64,000 nt of DNA from Acidovorax sp. NCPPB 4044 (GTDB taxonomy: Bacteria; Pseudomonadota; Gammaproteobacteria; Burkholderiales; Burkholderiaceae_C): NCBI RefSeq assembly GCF_028069655.1, contig NZ_JAMCOS010000001.1, positions 2,076,001 to 2,140,000 of the forward strand. The letters are read 5' to 3'. The translations under genes and the position numbers were made by a program. This document shows, in pieces, positions 39,893 through 49,363 of the stretch; within the stretch, counting starts at the first letter, position 1; each line of letters begins with the position of its first letter. Below the pieces are notes generated by a model. That model ran no database searches and was not told the DNA's origin. It was given only the letters and a program-made list of their open reading frames with translations.

Positions 39893-40216
39893 AAAGAATG
39901 CTCGAATATCAGCTTTTTTAGAGGGAGACCCTATCAAGGCTTGTCTACGGCTGTGCCGCGCTTCAGTGCGAGCGCCTGGCTGGGCCTAAAGCCGTAGTCG
40001 GGACGTCATAACCGAACTCAGCGTGCGGGATTGGTCACTTGGTCGCCTGGTAGTGGGCGCAATGCAACCGAAACCTTCATCAGCGTATGCAGGTATCAAA
40101 AGAGTAATCAGCAGGTCACCGTCCTGTTCGGGGGCGATTTATAGACTTCTCTCCGTGGCGCACAAAACGCCACCTGGATGGACCATATCGGGCATCCGGC
40201 GCCACAGGAGACCATC
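39893..40216. other. Divergent intergenic region, arsR to DUF4148 gene
   Basis: No gene is recognised in these 324 bp. AGGAGACC precedes the next gene at 40217. No clear promoter can be named. Confidence 0.5.
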
Positions 40217-40588
40217 ATGAAAGTCCGTACCGCAATCCTCGTCGCCAGCCTTGCTGCATCCGCCTCAGCTTCTTTCGCCACGTCGGTGTATCACACCAGC
40301 CCAAGCCAGGAAGAAGGCGTGAGCCTGGCTCCCGACCATCTTGGCAACGCAGTTACCCGCCAGTCCGTTGAAAGCACCGTTCTCGCTGCTCAGAAGGACG
40401 GCTCGTTGTACTGGATCAGCCGTGGCTACCCCGCCACTTATCCACTCGTCCCAGGCCCCAAGCTGACGAAGACCCGCCAACAGGTCCTGGATGAATTGCA
40501 GTCGGCCAAGCGCAATCCCGTGGGTCGCGACGGTGTGCGCGATATGGGCGGCGAGGCTGGCTGGGTTGATGCCCGACAACTGCCCTGA
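40217..40588 (+). CDS. DUF4148 periplasmic protein
   Basis: 123-residue protein with a Sec signal peptide (AILVASLAASASASFA) and a single DUF4148-like unit (KLTKTRQQVLDELQSAKRN). Function is unknown; such proteins are abundant in Burkholderiales and often metal- or stress-induced. AGGAG precedes ATG 40217. It is followed by a three-repeat relative. Confidence 0.8.
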   Translation: MKVRTAILVASLAASASASFATSVYHTSPSQEEGVSLAPDHLGNAVTRQSVESTVLAAQKDGSLYWISRGYPATYPLVPGPKLTKTRQQVLDELQSAKRNPVGRDGVRDMGGEAGWVDARQLP

Positions 40589-40684
40589 TCCCCTCTCACA
40601 AGAACCACGGCTGTATGCCTATCCACGAACTGGCATACAGCTGTACACACCCAATCCATCATTTCTCAAGAAGGAAAGTTCATC

Positions 40685-41209
40685 ATGAAAATCCAATCCA
40701 CACTCATCGTCCTCTCCTTGATCGCAGCCCCTGCATTTGCCTCGGATCAGGCAATCAGCAAGACGCGCCAGCAGGTTCAGGCGGAGCTGGCACAGGCCAT
40801 GCAAAGTGGCGACATGCTTGCCTATGGCGAATCGGGCATGACGCTCAAGCAAATCAACCCCAGCGCTTACCCGGTAACTGCTACTGCGCCGTCCATGAAA
40901 ACCCGTGAGCAAGTGCGAGCTGAACTGGAGCAAGCAATTCGATCAGGCGAAATGCTCGCGGCGGGAGAGTCAGGTGCCAAGCTCAATCAACTGATGTCGC
41001 GGCGCTACCCCGTTGTGGAAGCCAAGTCTTACAAGACCCGCGATCAGGTCAAAAGCGAACTTGCACGCGCCATTCGCGAAGGTGAGCTTGTAGCGGTGGG
41101 TGAAGACGGCCGCAAACTCAACGAGATCTATCCAGACCGCTACCACGCGGCACACCATGCCGCTGTGGCGACCAGCTTGGATGCTTCGGCCAAGGATCCA
41201 CAGTTCTAA
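40685..41209 (+). CDS. DUF4148 protein with three internal repeats
   Basis: 174-residue exported protein with signal peptide (IVLSLIAAPAFA). Three consecutive units of about 40 residues each begin KTRxQV and continue with ELxxAxxxG(D/E)(M/L): KTRQQVQAELAQAMQSGDML, KTREQVRAELEQAIRSGEML and KTRDQVKSELARAIREGELV. The repeat structure suggests a helical periplasmic binding protein, but no function is known. It lies 96 bp after its relative. Confidence 0.82.
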   Translation: MKIQSTLIVLSLIAAPAFASDQAISKTRQQVQAELAQAMQSGDMLAYGESGMTLKQINPSAYPVTATAPSMKTREQVRAELEQAIRSGEMLAAGESGAKLNQLMSRRYPVVEAKSYKTRDQVKSELARAIREGELVAVGEDGRKLNEIYPDRYHAAHHAAVATSLDASAKDPQF

Positions 41210-41328
41210 ACTCTCTTACCGCCCACTGCAGAGGCCCGAGGAAAAGCACTTGGCCTCGGAAGCACAATGCTTGAAGCCAAGCTGAGTCCGGCAAGATACC
41301 GCTAGCCCGCTCAGTGGCGGGTGAGGCC

Positions 41329-41949
41329 TCAGTTTGGCTCTTTGCGGCAGAGGCAGTAGGTGAATTTCTGCACCGTTCCCAATGGCGTGCGGTGCTCTTC
41401 GCGCTCCTGCTTCAAAAGCGTGAATGGAGCACCAAACTCTGCATGAAGTCCATCCGCGCTGTAGCGCATCACCTCTAGACCGCTGCACTTCTGTGGCCCG
41501 TCCTCGGCAAAGGTTGCCACGATGACGTGCCCTCCAGGCTTGACTGCGCGCAGGACCGAATCGACGTAGGCCCTGCGCTCCTCTGGCGATGTCAGGAAAT
41601 GAAATACTGCCCTGTCATGCCAAACATCGTAGGCGTGCCGAGGGAGTTCAAGTGTTGTGATGTCGCCCGCCAGCCAGGAAACCTTGCTGGCGAGATGCCC
41701 CAAACGTGACTGCGATGCCGCCAGCGCCGCCGCTGATAAATCCAAGACCGCGATCTTCCGGTACCCCCCGTCGAGCAGATCGTCCACCAGGGTCGAAGCA
41801 CCACCGCCCACATCAATGATGCTGGAGTCAGGGGCGGCGCCCGTTTGCTGAATCAGTTCCACCGATTGCCGCGCGTGCTCCTGAAACCAACTTACGCCGG
41901 AGCTGGCCTTTGTCGTGTAGACCTGCTCCCAATGATCCTTGGACTGCAT
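41329..41949 (-). CDS. Class I SAM-dependent methyltransferase
   Basis: 206-residue methyltransferase with motif I SIIDVGGGASTLVDDLL, then AVLDLSAAALAAS (the acidic residue binding the SAM ribose) and VWHDRAVFHFLTSPEER (motif IV region). ATG 41949 is chosen because AGGAG lies just upstream; the open frame extends further without support. The substrate is unknown. A role in metalloid methylation (tellurite or selenite) is possible given the neighbours, but not shown by the sequence. Confidence 0.85.
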   Translation of the reverse strand: MQSKDHWEQVYTTKASSGVSWFQEHARQSVELIQQTGAAPDSSIIDVGGGASTLVDDLLDGGYRKIAVLDLSAAALAASQSRLGHLASKVSWLAGDITTLELPRHAYDVWHDRAVFHFLTSPEERRAYVDSVLRAVKPGGHVIVATFAEDGPQKCSGLEVMRYSADGLHAEFGAPFTLLKQEREEHRTPLGTVQKFTYCLCRKEPN

Positions 41950-42112
41950 ACCAATCTCCTGTGCGGACACTTCCGCCTGAAACGCCAGCCCTCCGATTGT
42001 GCAGCTGGTCATAACATCAAAATCATCTCGCTGGCAGCACCAGGCAGGCCAGTCGCCAAGGGCGGGGACCTTGCACCTCGTGGACGAGCGCTGTTTTAGC
42101 CGAACAGACGGG

Positions 42113-43375
42113 CTACAGCCGTTGGGAAATCTCAAGCAGTGGCTTGATGCTGGAGCCAAAGCGGCTCATAGACGCATGGTGCTGCTCTAGCTGACTGTAG
42201 GGAAGATAACGAATCCCCAGTTCCGAAACGCGGGAGAAGGCTGGTCTTTGAAGTTGCTCCGCCACCTTGTCGCGGCGATTGTCCGGGGCCACCAGAAACA
42301 ACGCGCACTTTTCTGCAACGGGGGTTCCCAAAGCCAGGTCGAGCATGCGCACTATCCCTGAATAGATAGACGTGGTGTGCTCCACCTCAAACGCAGCGGC
42401 AACGCGGCTGGTGTGGGCATCGACCCACACTACGTCAATCAACCGCACGGATTCCAGGCCACCGTCTGCCATGGTGGGCAGTTGGTCCATGCACCCATCT
42501 CCCAGCAGGCCGCTGCCATGCACCCGCCCCCGGTCGTTGGAAGCAATCCAGACACCAAACCCCAGGGCTTTTCCGAGATCCCGCAGCAAGGCCTGGACGC
42601 CTGTATGCGTTGCGTCGCCCTCGCGGGCCAGCGCCAATTCCTTTTGCATGGCAGCGGACTCCTGTCGCACGCGCTCCAGATCTTCTCTCCAGAGGTCGAT
42701 AGCGGCACCGTCCATAGCGGCGGGCGGCGGTGTATATCGGCCAGCGCCAACGTCAAACATGAGTCCAGCTATCGCTCCCAGGTCGTTGGAGAGCTTCAGG
42801 CGGAATTGCTCATTCAGACGCAGCAGGCCTTCACGCATGGAGAGATAGTGGTCCCAGCGGCCAAGCTTCACGCGCCCCCCTGTGACGACATTGAACCCAT
42901 TGACGATGGCAGTGTTGAAGGGGGTCACCAACGTGGGGTGAATGAAATACAGCAAGTTCGCTACAGCTGGGCCCAGGCCTTTGATGCCAATGGCGTCTAT
43001 ACGCTGTATTGCCGCCACTACATCCTCCGCGCAATCGCAGTGGTCACAGGTGTGAAGCAAATCAGCAAAGGCGTTTTGGTTGCTGGCGTTCTCATAGATA
43101 TCGGGGATGCGCAGTTTGGGCTTCCAGAGAAACGCGTGGTCCGCACCTTTGAATATCTGGCGCTGCTCCGCAACCGACCCTACCACTGTCTCCAGCGAGG
43201 AACCTCGGTAGGCGTTGCCAAAAGTCCCTGCGCGAATATCTAGCACCACCTGCGCAATCCCACGGCGGATTGAGCGAAAGTTCTTTATCCGCTGGTCCCA
43301 AAGAAACCAGGTGTTGTAGGTACTGCCGGGATCCGCTTTCCAGCAATCGATGAGTTCGGCAAGTGGATCATGCAT
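42113..43375 (-). CDS. Putative nuclease with HhH and restriction-like domains
   Basis: 420-residue protein of uncertain family. Residues about 125-165 read IDAIGIKGLGPAVANLLYF then PFNTAIVNGF, resembling a helix-hairpin-helix/DNA-glycosylase segment. A coiled segment (WREDLERVRQESAAMQKELALARE) follows. The C-terminal part has VVWVDAHTSRVAAAFEVEHTTSIYSGIVRMLDL, similar to restriction-endonuclease-like proteins with an acidic-x-acidic active site. No methylase partner of restriction type is adjacent, although a small methyltransferase lies downstream on the same strand. Function as a DNA-acting enzyme is inferred. Confidence 0.55.
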   Translation of the reverse strand: MHDPLAELIDCWKADPGSTYNTWFLWDQRIKNFRSIRRGIAQVVLDIRAGTFGNAYRGSSLETVVGSVAEQRQIFKGADHAFLWKPKLRIPDIYENASNQNAFADLLHTCDHCDCAEDVVAAIQRIDAIGIKGLGPAVANLLYFIHPTLVTPFNTAIVNGFNVVTGGRVKLGRWDHYLSMREGLLRLNEQFRLKLSNDLGAIAGLMFDVGAGRYTPPPAAMDGAAIDLWREDLERVRQESAAMQKELALAREGDATHTGVQALLRDLGKALGFGVWIASNDRGRVHGSGLLGDGCMDQLPTMADGGLESVRLIDVVWVDAHTSRVAAAFEVEHTTSIYSGIVRMLDLALGTPVAEKCALFLVAPDNRRDKVAEQLQRPAFSRVSELGIRYLPYSQLEQHHASMSRFGSSIKPLLEISQRL

Positions 43376-43393
43376 CTGTTGTCGGGAGCTTTC

Positions 43394-44773
43394 CTACGAT
43401 TTTGTACTGGGGAAATACATCGAGAAACAGGTCGTGCCGCTTATCGAACTCACGGAAATGCGACCACGATGCGCGTGAACGATGGCCTGGGTAATGGACA
43501 ACCCAAGACCTGCACCATCGGAGTCCAGTTGCTTGCGCGACTTGTCGGCCCGAAAAAAACGGTCAAACAGCCTGGGGATCATCTGCGCGTCGATGGAAGG
43601 CCCTCGGTTGATCACGTTCACCGTGGTTCCGTGCACATCACCCTGAATCTCAACGGCAATCTGCTCACCGGGCGGGGTGTATCGAATGGCATTGGACAGA
43701 AGATTGCTGAGCGCCCTGCGCAACATCAAACGGTCTCCGCTGACATCCCCTTCGCCAGACAGCCTCAGGTGCACCTGCTTTTCTTCAGCCAGGGCTTCGT
43801 AGAACTCAAACAGGGCACTTGCCTCATCGTGCACGGCGATCCTCTCCGTACTGGGCAGGATGAGCCCATGGTCGGCCTTGGCCAGAAACAGCATGTCCGC
43901 GACCATGCGTGCCAGGCGCTGGTATTCCTCGGCATTGGACGCGAGGATGTCCTGGTACTCGGCCGTAGTCCGGGCCTGGCTGAGCGTCACTTGCGTCTGC
44001 GTCATCAAATTGTTGATCGGGGTGCGCAACTCGTGCGCCAAATCTGAGGAAAACTCGGACAGGCGGTCAAATTCTCCTTTCAGGCGCCGGAGCATCTCAT
44101 TCAGGGTCGTCGCAAGGTCAGCCATCTCAATGGGAAATGCGTGACTGGGAATGCGCTCGTCCAGCCGTTGCGCCGTGATGGCCATTGCGCGCGTGCGCAT
44201 GGTCCTCAGAGGCGCCAAGCCGTTTTTGGCGGCCCACCAGCCCAGGGCTCCTGCTACCAGCGTCGCCAAGGCCACATAGGCCACCAGTGCCTGAATCAGG
44301 CCGTACATGAAATGTTTGTGGTGGGCAATATCCAGAGCCACCCAAATCTGCAACGGCTGTTCCGAGGTTTCTGGCATGGAAATGGACTCGGCCATTCCTC
44401 GGTATTCGTGCTTCGGGGTTTGCCATGATGCAACCCCCAGGCGGGCTCCCAAAGTCAACTCAAGCATGTTGCTCGGGAACTGGAAATCAGGCGTTGAGTA
44501 GATGGACTCTTGGCCGCGAAGGACATTGACAAAAAGCCCTTCGTGGCTGTGCAGAACGTCATCCAGGCGGGTTTTGAGATCCTGAGGAGACGTGGATTTG
44601 CCTATCACTTCGCGGGTCAGGTGAATCTTGTCCCGCAATGCATCGCGGTCAAGTTCTACAAAATGGCGGTCAATGGAGATGGCGACCAAAACGCCCAGTC
44701 CCACCAGGACGAAAGCAGACGCAAGGGTAAAAAAAACCGTCAACCGGGTGGTCAGCGAATACCGGTGGATCAC
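43394..44773 (-). CDS. copS: Copper sensor histidine kinase CopS/CusS
   Basis: 459-residue membrane kinase. The first helix (TVFFTLASAFVLVGLGVLVA), a periplasmic sensor loop of about 130 residues, a second helix and a HAMP domain precede the H-box (SSDLAHELRTPINNL, phosphorylated His). The N-box (LSNLLSNAIRYTPPG) and G-boxes (GAGLGLSI) follow. This is a heavy-metal sensor kinase (CusS/CopS/IrlB). GTG 44773 lies just after copR on the same strand, separated by 2 bp. Confidence 0.93.
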   Translation of the reverse strand: MIHRYSLTTRLTVFFTLASAFVLVGLGVLVAISIDRHFVELDRDALRDKIHLTREVIGKSTSPQDLKTRLDDVLHSHEGLFVNVLRGQESIYSTPDFQFPSNMLELTLGARLGVASWQTPKHEYRGMAESISMPETSEQPLQIWVALDIAHHKHFMYGLIQALVAYVALATLVAGALGWWAAKNGLAPLRTMRTRAMAITAQRLDERIPSHAFPIEMADLATTLNEMLRRLKGEFDRLSEFSSDLAHELRTPINNLMTQTQVTLSQARTTAEYQDILASNAEEYQRLARMVADMLFLAKADHGLILPSTERIAVHDEASALFEFYEALAEEKQVHLRLSGEGDVSGDRLMLRRALSNLLSNAIRYTPPGEQIAVEIQGDVHGTTVNVINRGPSIDAQMIPRLFDRFFRADKSRKQLDSDGAGLGLSITQAIVHAHRGRISVSSISGTTCFSMYFPSTKS

Positions 44774-44775
44774 TC

Positions 44776-45456
44776 TTACACCTCGGGCGCTTCAAGCACG
44801 TATCCCATGCCGCGCACTGTCTGGATGAGCTTGGTGTCATAGGCATCGTCGATTTTTGCGCGAAGGCGTCGCATCGCTACCTCGACCACGTTGGAATCGC
44901 TGTCAAAGTTCATGCCCCATACCTGGGAGGCAATCAGAGAGCGGGGCAAGATCTCCCCCTGGCGACGCATGAGCAATTCCAACAATCCAAACTCCTTGGC
45001 CGTGAGGTCGATGCGCTTGCCCGAGCGGCTGATGCGTCGGCGCAGCAAATCCAGTTCTAGATCGCCGACCTGCAGCACCGTCACCTCCGAGCCATTGCGC
45101 CCGCGCCGCAGGATGGTCCTCACGCGAGCAAGCAACTCTGCAAATGAGAATGGCTTGACCAGATAGTCATCGGCGCCCAGCTCCAGGCCTTTGATGCGGT
45201 CGTCTACTTGGTCCTTGGCGGTCAAAAACAGCACCGGCATTTCCTGCCCACTGCGGCGCAAGCTCTTGAGCACTTGCCATCCATCCATTCCTGGGAGCAT
45301 CACATCCAGGATGATCAGGTCATGGTCGCCTTCCTGGGCCATGTGAAGGCCATCCACGCCGGTGCGGACCAAATCCGCGTTGAACCCCGCCTCCCGAAAT
45401 CCTTGGCGCAGGTACTCGCCGGTTTTGATCTCATCTTCGACGATCAATATCTTCAC
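44776..45456 (-). CDS. copR: Copper response regulator CopR/CusR
   Basis: 226-residue OmpR-family regulator. The receiver domain has VEDE, phosphoacceptor Asp in [13 protein letters not shown], and K in DDYLVKPF. The winged-helix output domain ends [11 protein letters not shown]. It is divergent from the periplasmic copper operon starting at 45605 and is expected to activate it and the cus genes. Confidence 0.94.
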   Translation of the reverse strand: MKILIVEDEIKTGEYLRQGFREAGFNADLVRTGVDGLHMAQEGDHDLIILDVMLPGMDGWQVLKSLRRSGQEMPVLFLTAKDQVDDRIKGLELGADDYLVKPFSFAELLARVRTILRRGRNGSEVTVLQVGDLELDLLRRRISRSGKRIDLTAKEFGLLELLMRRQGEILPRSLIASQVWGMNFDSDSNVVEVAMRRLRAKIDDAYDTKLIQTVRGMGYVLEAPEV

Positions 45457-45519
45457 GGGACTCTCCTTGACTCAGGTGTGGCGGCAAGTGTGCCCGCAGA
45501 TCACTTTCCTTTCTTCAAC

Positions 45520-45535
45520 ATAACAAAGATGTAAT
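45520..45535. promoter_or_regulatory. Candidate CopR box
   Basis: ATAACA-AAGA-TGTAAT in the divergent copR/45605 intergenic region is a near-dyad of the type ATTACA...TGTAAT described for copper two-component regulators. The spacing is slightly off and assignment rests on position. Confidence 0.4.
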
Positions 45536-45604
45536 CAACATGTTATTTCGGCGGAAGCAAGGTCCGCACAGAATGCCCTACATCAAGAAACGCATGGGGC
45601 ACCT

Positions 45605-45922
45605 ATGAAAAATCCTTGGACTTCACGACCTAAATCAACCCAACTTCTGGCGGTCGCGCTACTGGCTCCTTCCCTGGGCTTCGCGCAATCGGCGGCGCCT
45701 GAAATGGCAAAGCCGGACTATCAGCTGTCCTACCGATCAGCGTTCACGAGCTATGAGCCCTACCAGGAGCAAAAGGTGCAGTCTTGGCGGCAAGCCAACG
45801 ACAAGGTGGGCGAAATCGGCGGATGGCGTGCCTATGCCAAGGAAATGCGCCAGGCAGCTCCTGCGTCCGGGCAGGAGCCGTCTGCCGCCGGTCATGATGC
45901 ACACCATGGGGGCAAGCAATGA
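45605..45922 (+). CDS. Small exported protein leading the copper operon
   Basis: 105-residue protein with a signal peptide (LLAVALLAPSLGFAQS). The central segment YRSAFTSYEPYQEQKVQSWRQANDKVGEIGGW is followed by a His-containing tail (HDAHHGGKQ). The family is seen as the first gene of copper operons with a TolC-like protein in Burkholderiales; function unknown. Its stop overlaps the next start by four bases. Confidence 0.75.
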   Translation: MKNPWTSRPKSTQLLAVALLAPSLGFAQSAAPEMAKPDYQLSYRSAFTSYEPYQEQKVQSWRQANDKVGEIGGWRAYAKEMRQAAPASGQEPSAAGHDAHHGGKQ

Positions 45923-47352
45923 ACCGCAAGCTGCGTATGCCCTCTACCAAAATCGTTTTGGCTGTCGCCACGGTGGCCGTTCTGTCTGGCTGTGCCAGCG
46001 TGAACCTGGAACAAAACCTTTCCAACGCCAACACCGCGACAAGTGGTTTCACCGACGGCAAACTCACGCTCGCAAGGGACCAAGCCGAACGTGACGCCTT
46101 GCGTCAGCGCGCCTCGGAGCTACTGAGCAAACCCCTCAGCCAGAAGGACGCCGTTCAACTCGCCTTGGTCAACAGCCCATCCATGCAGGCCATCGTGGCC
46201 CAGAACTGGGCGGATGCCTCGACTGCAGCCCAGTCCGGTCGGATTGCCAATCCCATTCTCAGTCTGGAGCGTGTGCGCCTGGGAAGTGAGACGGAAATCG
46301 GCAGACTCTTGTCGTTCGGACTGCTGGATCTGTTGACCCTTCCAACGCGCAAGGGTTTGGCAGAAGAACGCATCAAGCAAACCCAGCTGCGTCTAAGCAG
46401 CGATGTGGTCGATCAGGTCACGCAGGTACGACAGGCCTGGGTCCGTGCTGTCGCGGCGCAGCAGACACTGACCTACACACAGCAAGTGGTCGCCAGTGCC
46501 CAAGCCAGTGCAGAGTTGGCCAAGCGCATGCAGGCGGTCGGAAACTTCAACAAGCTCGACCGTGCGCGGCAGCAAGCGTTCTATGCGGATACCGCCACCC
46601 AATTGGCCAGCGCCCAGCACCAGGTGACGGCGAGCCGAGAGGAACTGGTTCGTCTGCTGGGCTTGGACGACGCACAGGCCCAAATGCTCAAGCTGCCACA
46701 GCGCCTGCCAGCTTTGCCCACAGAGCCGCTGTCTGCTGCCGACGCGGGCCGCCAAGCTTCCAAGGGCCGTCTGGATCTGCAAATTGCGAAGGCAGAGTAC
46801 GACGCTGCCGCGCGGGCACAGGGGTGGAACACGGTCACCACGTTCACTGACATCGAACTGGGGGTACGGCGTGATTCTGTCTTTGATGCGGCAGAAAACA
46901 CGCACTCAACACGGCGCGGCTTTGAGATCAGCCTGCAGCTGCCTATTTTCGACTGGGGCGGCATGCGCCGCAATGCGATGAATGGCCAGACCCTGGCTGC
47001 GGCCAATCGCTTGGAGGCCACCGCTCGCGCGGCTGGATCCAATTTGCGGGAGAGCTACTCAGCCTACCGTACGGCCTATGACATCGCCCGCCACCATCGC
47101 GAGGAAGTGATCCCCCTGCGCAAGACCATCTCCGAAGAAAACCAGCTTCGCTACAACGGCATGTTGATCAGTGTCTTTGAGCTGCTCGCCGACGCCCGAG
47201 ATCAGGTCAATTCCGTGATGGCGGCGCTGAATGCCGAACAGCAGTTCTGGCTGGCGGACGCTGCCTTGCAAGCCTCCCTGATTGGCAAGCCCACAAGTGC
47301 CGGAGTCTCGGGCGGCGCCGCCGCTGCTGCCGAAGCTGGTGCTGGTCACTGA
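45919..47352 (+). CDS. TolC-family outer-membrane lipoprotein
   Basis: 477-residue outer-membrane factor with a lipobox (VLSGCAS, acylated Cys at about residue 25) and two repeated helical-barrel halves, each with TolC-type motifs (for example SLQLPIFDWGGMRR and QLRYNGMLISVFELLADAR). No adaptor or RND gene is adjacent, so it may supply an exit duct for another pump or act as a CopB-like component. It is translationally coupled to the gene before it. Confidence 0.88.
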   Translation: MNRKLRMPSTKIVLAVATVAVLSGCASVNLEQNLSNANTATSGFTDGKLTLARDQAERDALRQRASELLSKPLSQKDAVQLALVNSPSMQAIVAQNWADASTAAQSGRIANPILSLERVRLGSETEIGRLLSFGLLDLLTLPTRKGLAEERIKQTQLRLSSDVVDQVTQVRQAWVRAVAAQQTLTYTQQVVASAQASAELAKRMQAVGNFNKLDRARQQAFYADTATQLASAQHQVTASREELVRLLGLDDAQAQMLKLPQRLPALPTEPLSAADAGRQASKGRLDLQIAKAEYDAAARAQGWNTVTTFTDIELGVRRDSVFDAAENTHSTRRGFEISLQLPIFDWGGMRRNAMNGQTLAAANRLEATARAAGSNLRESYSAYRTAYDIARHHREEVIPLRKTISEENQLRYNGMLISVFELLADARDQVNSVMAALNAEQQFWLADAALQASLIGKPTSAGVSGGAAAAAEAGAGH

Positions 47353-47369
47353 TCCCCAAGGAAATCAAC

Positions 47370-48782
47370 ATGAATTCAAGAAGAGATTTTTTCCGCTTTG
47401 CAGGCATTGCCGGAGGAGCTGTCGCTGCCGCAAGTGTGAGCCGAGTCGCGATGGCGGCTTTGCCAGAGCCCATTTTCCAGGGCAGCGCCGACACCATGGC
47501 GCCCCTGGTTCCCAACTCTGGCCGCCCTTACAACCCCGTGGTCACACTCAATGGTTGGACGCTGCCCTGGCGCATGAACCAGGGCGTCAAGGAGTTCCAT
47601 CTCGTGGCCGAACCCGTGGTGCGCGAAATGGCCCCCGGTTTCAAGGCCCACCTGTGGGGATACAACGGTCAAAGCCCAGGCCCCACCATCGAGGTGGTCG
47701 AAGGTGATCGGGTGCGCATCTATGTGACCAACAAGCTGCCGGAACACACCAGCATCCACTGGCATGGACAGCGCCTGCCCAATGGCATGGATGGTGTGGC
47801 AGGCCTGAATCAGCCCGCAATCCAGCCCGGGAAAACCTTCGTCTACGAATTCGTTGCACGCCGACCCGGTACGTTCATGTACCACCCTCACGCCGACGAA
47901 ATGACGCAAATGGCCATGGGCATGATGGGCTTTTGGGTGACACACCCTAAGGCCAAGCACCCCCTGATCGATGAAGTTCAGCGCGATTTCTGCTTCTTGC
48001 TCAGCTCCTATGACATTGAGCCAGGCGCTGCGACACCCAAAGTTGCAGAAATGCTGAACTTCAACCTCTGGACCTGGAACAGCCGTATCTTTCCTGGCAT
48101 TGATTCCTTGAATGTTCGGTTGAACGACAAGGTGCGCATTCGCATCGGGAATCTCACCATGACCAATCACCCCATGCACTTGCATGGCCACGAGTTCTTG
48201 GTGACGGGCACCGATGGCGGACCGACCCCCAAGAGCACACGGCTCTACGAGGTCACCACGGACGTGGCGGTGGGCCAGATGAGGCAGATTGAATTCCTGG
48301 CCGATGAGGAAGGCGACTGGGCCTTCCACTGCCACAAGAGCCACCACACCATGAACGCCATGGGGCATGACATCCCCACCATGATCGGCGTGGACCACCG
48401 GGGCGTGGCCAAGAAGATCAACAACCTCATTCCCGACTACATGGTGATGGGCGAGCGCGGGATGGCGGACATGACCGAAATGGAAATGCCTATTCCGGAC
48501 AACACCATCCCGATGATGACTGGCGAAGGTCCCTACGGCTCGGTCGAGATGGGCGGCATGTTCAGCGTCGTCAAGGTGCGCCGGGACCAGAAGCCTGGCG
48601 ACTACAAGAATCCAGGTTGGTACAAGCCGCCACATGGGACGGTTGCCTACGAGTACACCGGTCCGATGGCCGAGCCCGCCCGCTTCAAGTCCGAAGGTGG
48701 CCAGTCCATGCCGCGCAAAGACAAGGCCAGTTCAGACACGGTCGTCAAAGCCAAGAAGCCTTCTTCCCATAGCGGTCACTGA
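47370..48782 (+). CDS. Multicopper oxidase (CopA-like)
   Basis: 470-residue secreted oxidase. A Tat signal begins SRRDFFRFAGIAGG. The four copper-binding motifs are present in order: HWHG (residue about 130), YHPHADE (about 170), HPMHLHGHEF (about 270) and HCHKSHHTMNAM (about 320). The last includes the type-1 Cys-His ligands, with a Met in axial position. It probably oxidises periplasmic Cu(I) to the less toxic Cu(II). The C-terminal tail is Met-rich (MTEMEMPIPDN). It is co-directional with the TolC-like gene. Confidence 0.93.
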   Translation: MNSRRDFFRFAGIAGGAVAAASVSRVAMAALPEPIFQGSADTMAPLVPNSGRPYNPVVTLNGWTLPWRMNQGVKEFHLVAEPVVREMAPGFKAHLWGYNGQSPGPTIEVVEGDRVRIYVTNKLPEHTSIHWHGQRLPNGMDGVAGLNQPAIQPGKTFVYEFVARRPGTFMYHPHADEMTQMAMGMMGFWVTHPKAKHPLIDEVQRDFCFLLSSYDIEPGAATPKVAEMLNFNLWTWNSRIFPGIDSLNVRLNDKVRIRIGNLTMTNHPMHLHGHEFLVTGTDGGPTPKSTRLYEVTTDVAVGQMRQIEFLADEEGDWAFHCHKSHHTMNAMGHDIPTMIGVDHRGVAKKINNLIPDYMVMGERGMADMTEMEMPIPDNTIPMMTGEGPYGSVEMGGMFSVVKVRRDQKPGDYKNPGWYKPPHGTVAYEYTGPMAEPARFKSEGGQSMPRKDKASSDTVVKAKKPSSHSGH

Positions 48783-48817
48783 TCGCTCCGTTTTTCGATT
48801 CACAACCCGAGGTACCT

Positions 48818-49321
48818 ATGAAACGCACTTTTTCCCTGATCGCAGCTTCCGCTGTGGTGGCCCTGTCCTTCAACAGCTTTGCTGGTGGCAACCATGGTGG
48901 TGGCCATGATGGCGGTGGCGCCCGTGGCCATGGCAGCGCTGAATCCGCCATTGGTCAGCCAGGCAAAGCAGGCAAGGTCAGCCGAACCATCAATGTGGAC
49001 ATGGCCGACACCATGCGCTTCACGCCCGCAGCGATTTCCGTCAAAGAAGGCGAGACCATCAAGTTCGTGATCAAGAACTCTGGCCAGGTGAAGCACGAGT
49101 TCAGTCTCGGCACCGAAGCAGAACTGAAGGAGCACTACGAGACGATGAAGAAGTTCCCAGAGATGGAGCACGACGAACCCAGCAAGATCTCCCTGGCTCC
49201 TGGCAAGCAAGGCGAAATCATCTGGCAGTTCACCAAGGCTGGCGATGTGAATTTCGCCTGCCTGTACCCAGGCCACTACGACGCTGGCATGAAAGGCCAG
49301 GTCAAGGTCTCCAAGAAGTAA
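48818..49321 (+). CDS. Cupredoxin-like periplasmic copper protein
   Basis: 167-residue exported protein with a signal peptide (AASAVVALSFNSFA), a Gly/His-rich linker and a cupredoxin fold. The type-1 copper ligands are His in QVKHEFSLG and Cys-x4-His-x4-Met in ACLYPGHYDAGM. It probably accepts or buffers copper for the adjacent multicopper oxidase. Confidence 0.9.
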   Translation: MKRTFSLIAASAVVALSFNSFAGGNHGGGHDGGGARGHGSAESAIGQPGKAGKVSRTINVDMADTMRFTPAAISVKEGETIKFVIKNSGQVKHEFSLGTEAELKEHYETMKKFPEMEHDEPSKISLAPGKQGEIIWQFTKAGDVNFACLYPGHYDAGMKGQVKVSKK

Positions 49322-49363
49322 TCCGCAGGATTGCTGCCAACCACAAGCAAAGGAGTCTCAGAG

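Noticed and set aside
47376..48635. 419-codon minus-strand frame opposite the multicopper oxidase
   Set aside because: The copper-binding motifs lie in the plus-strand frame; the reverse frame is a His/Val-rich artefact.
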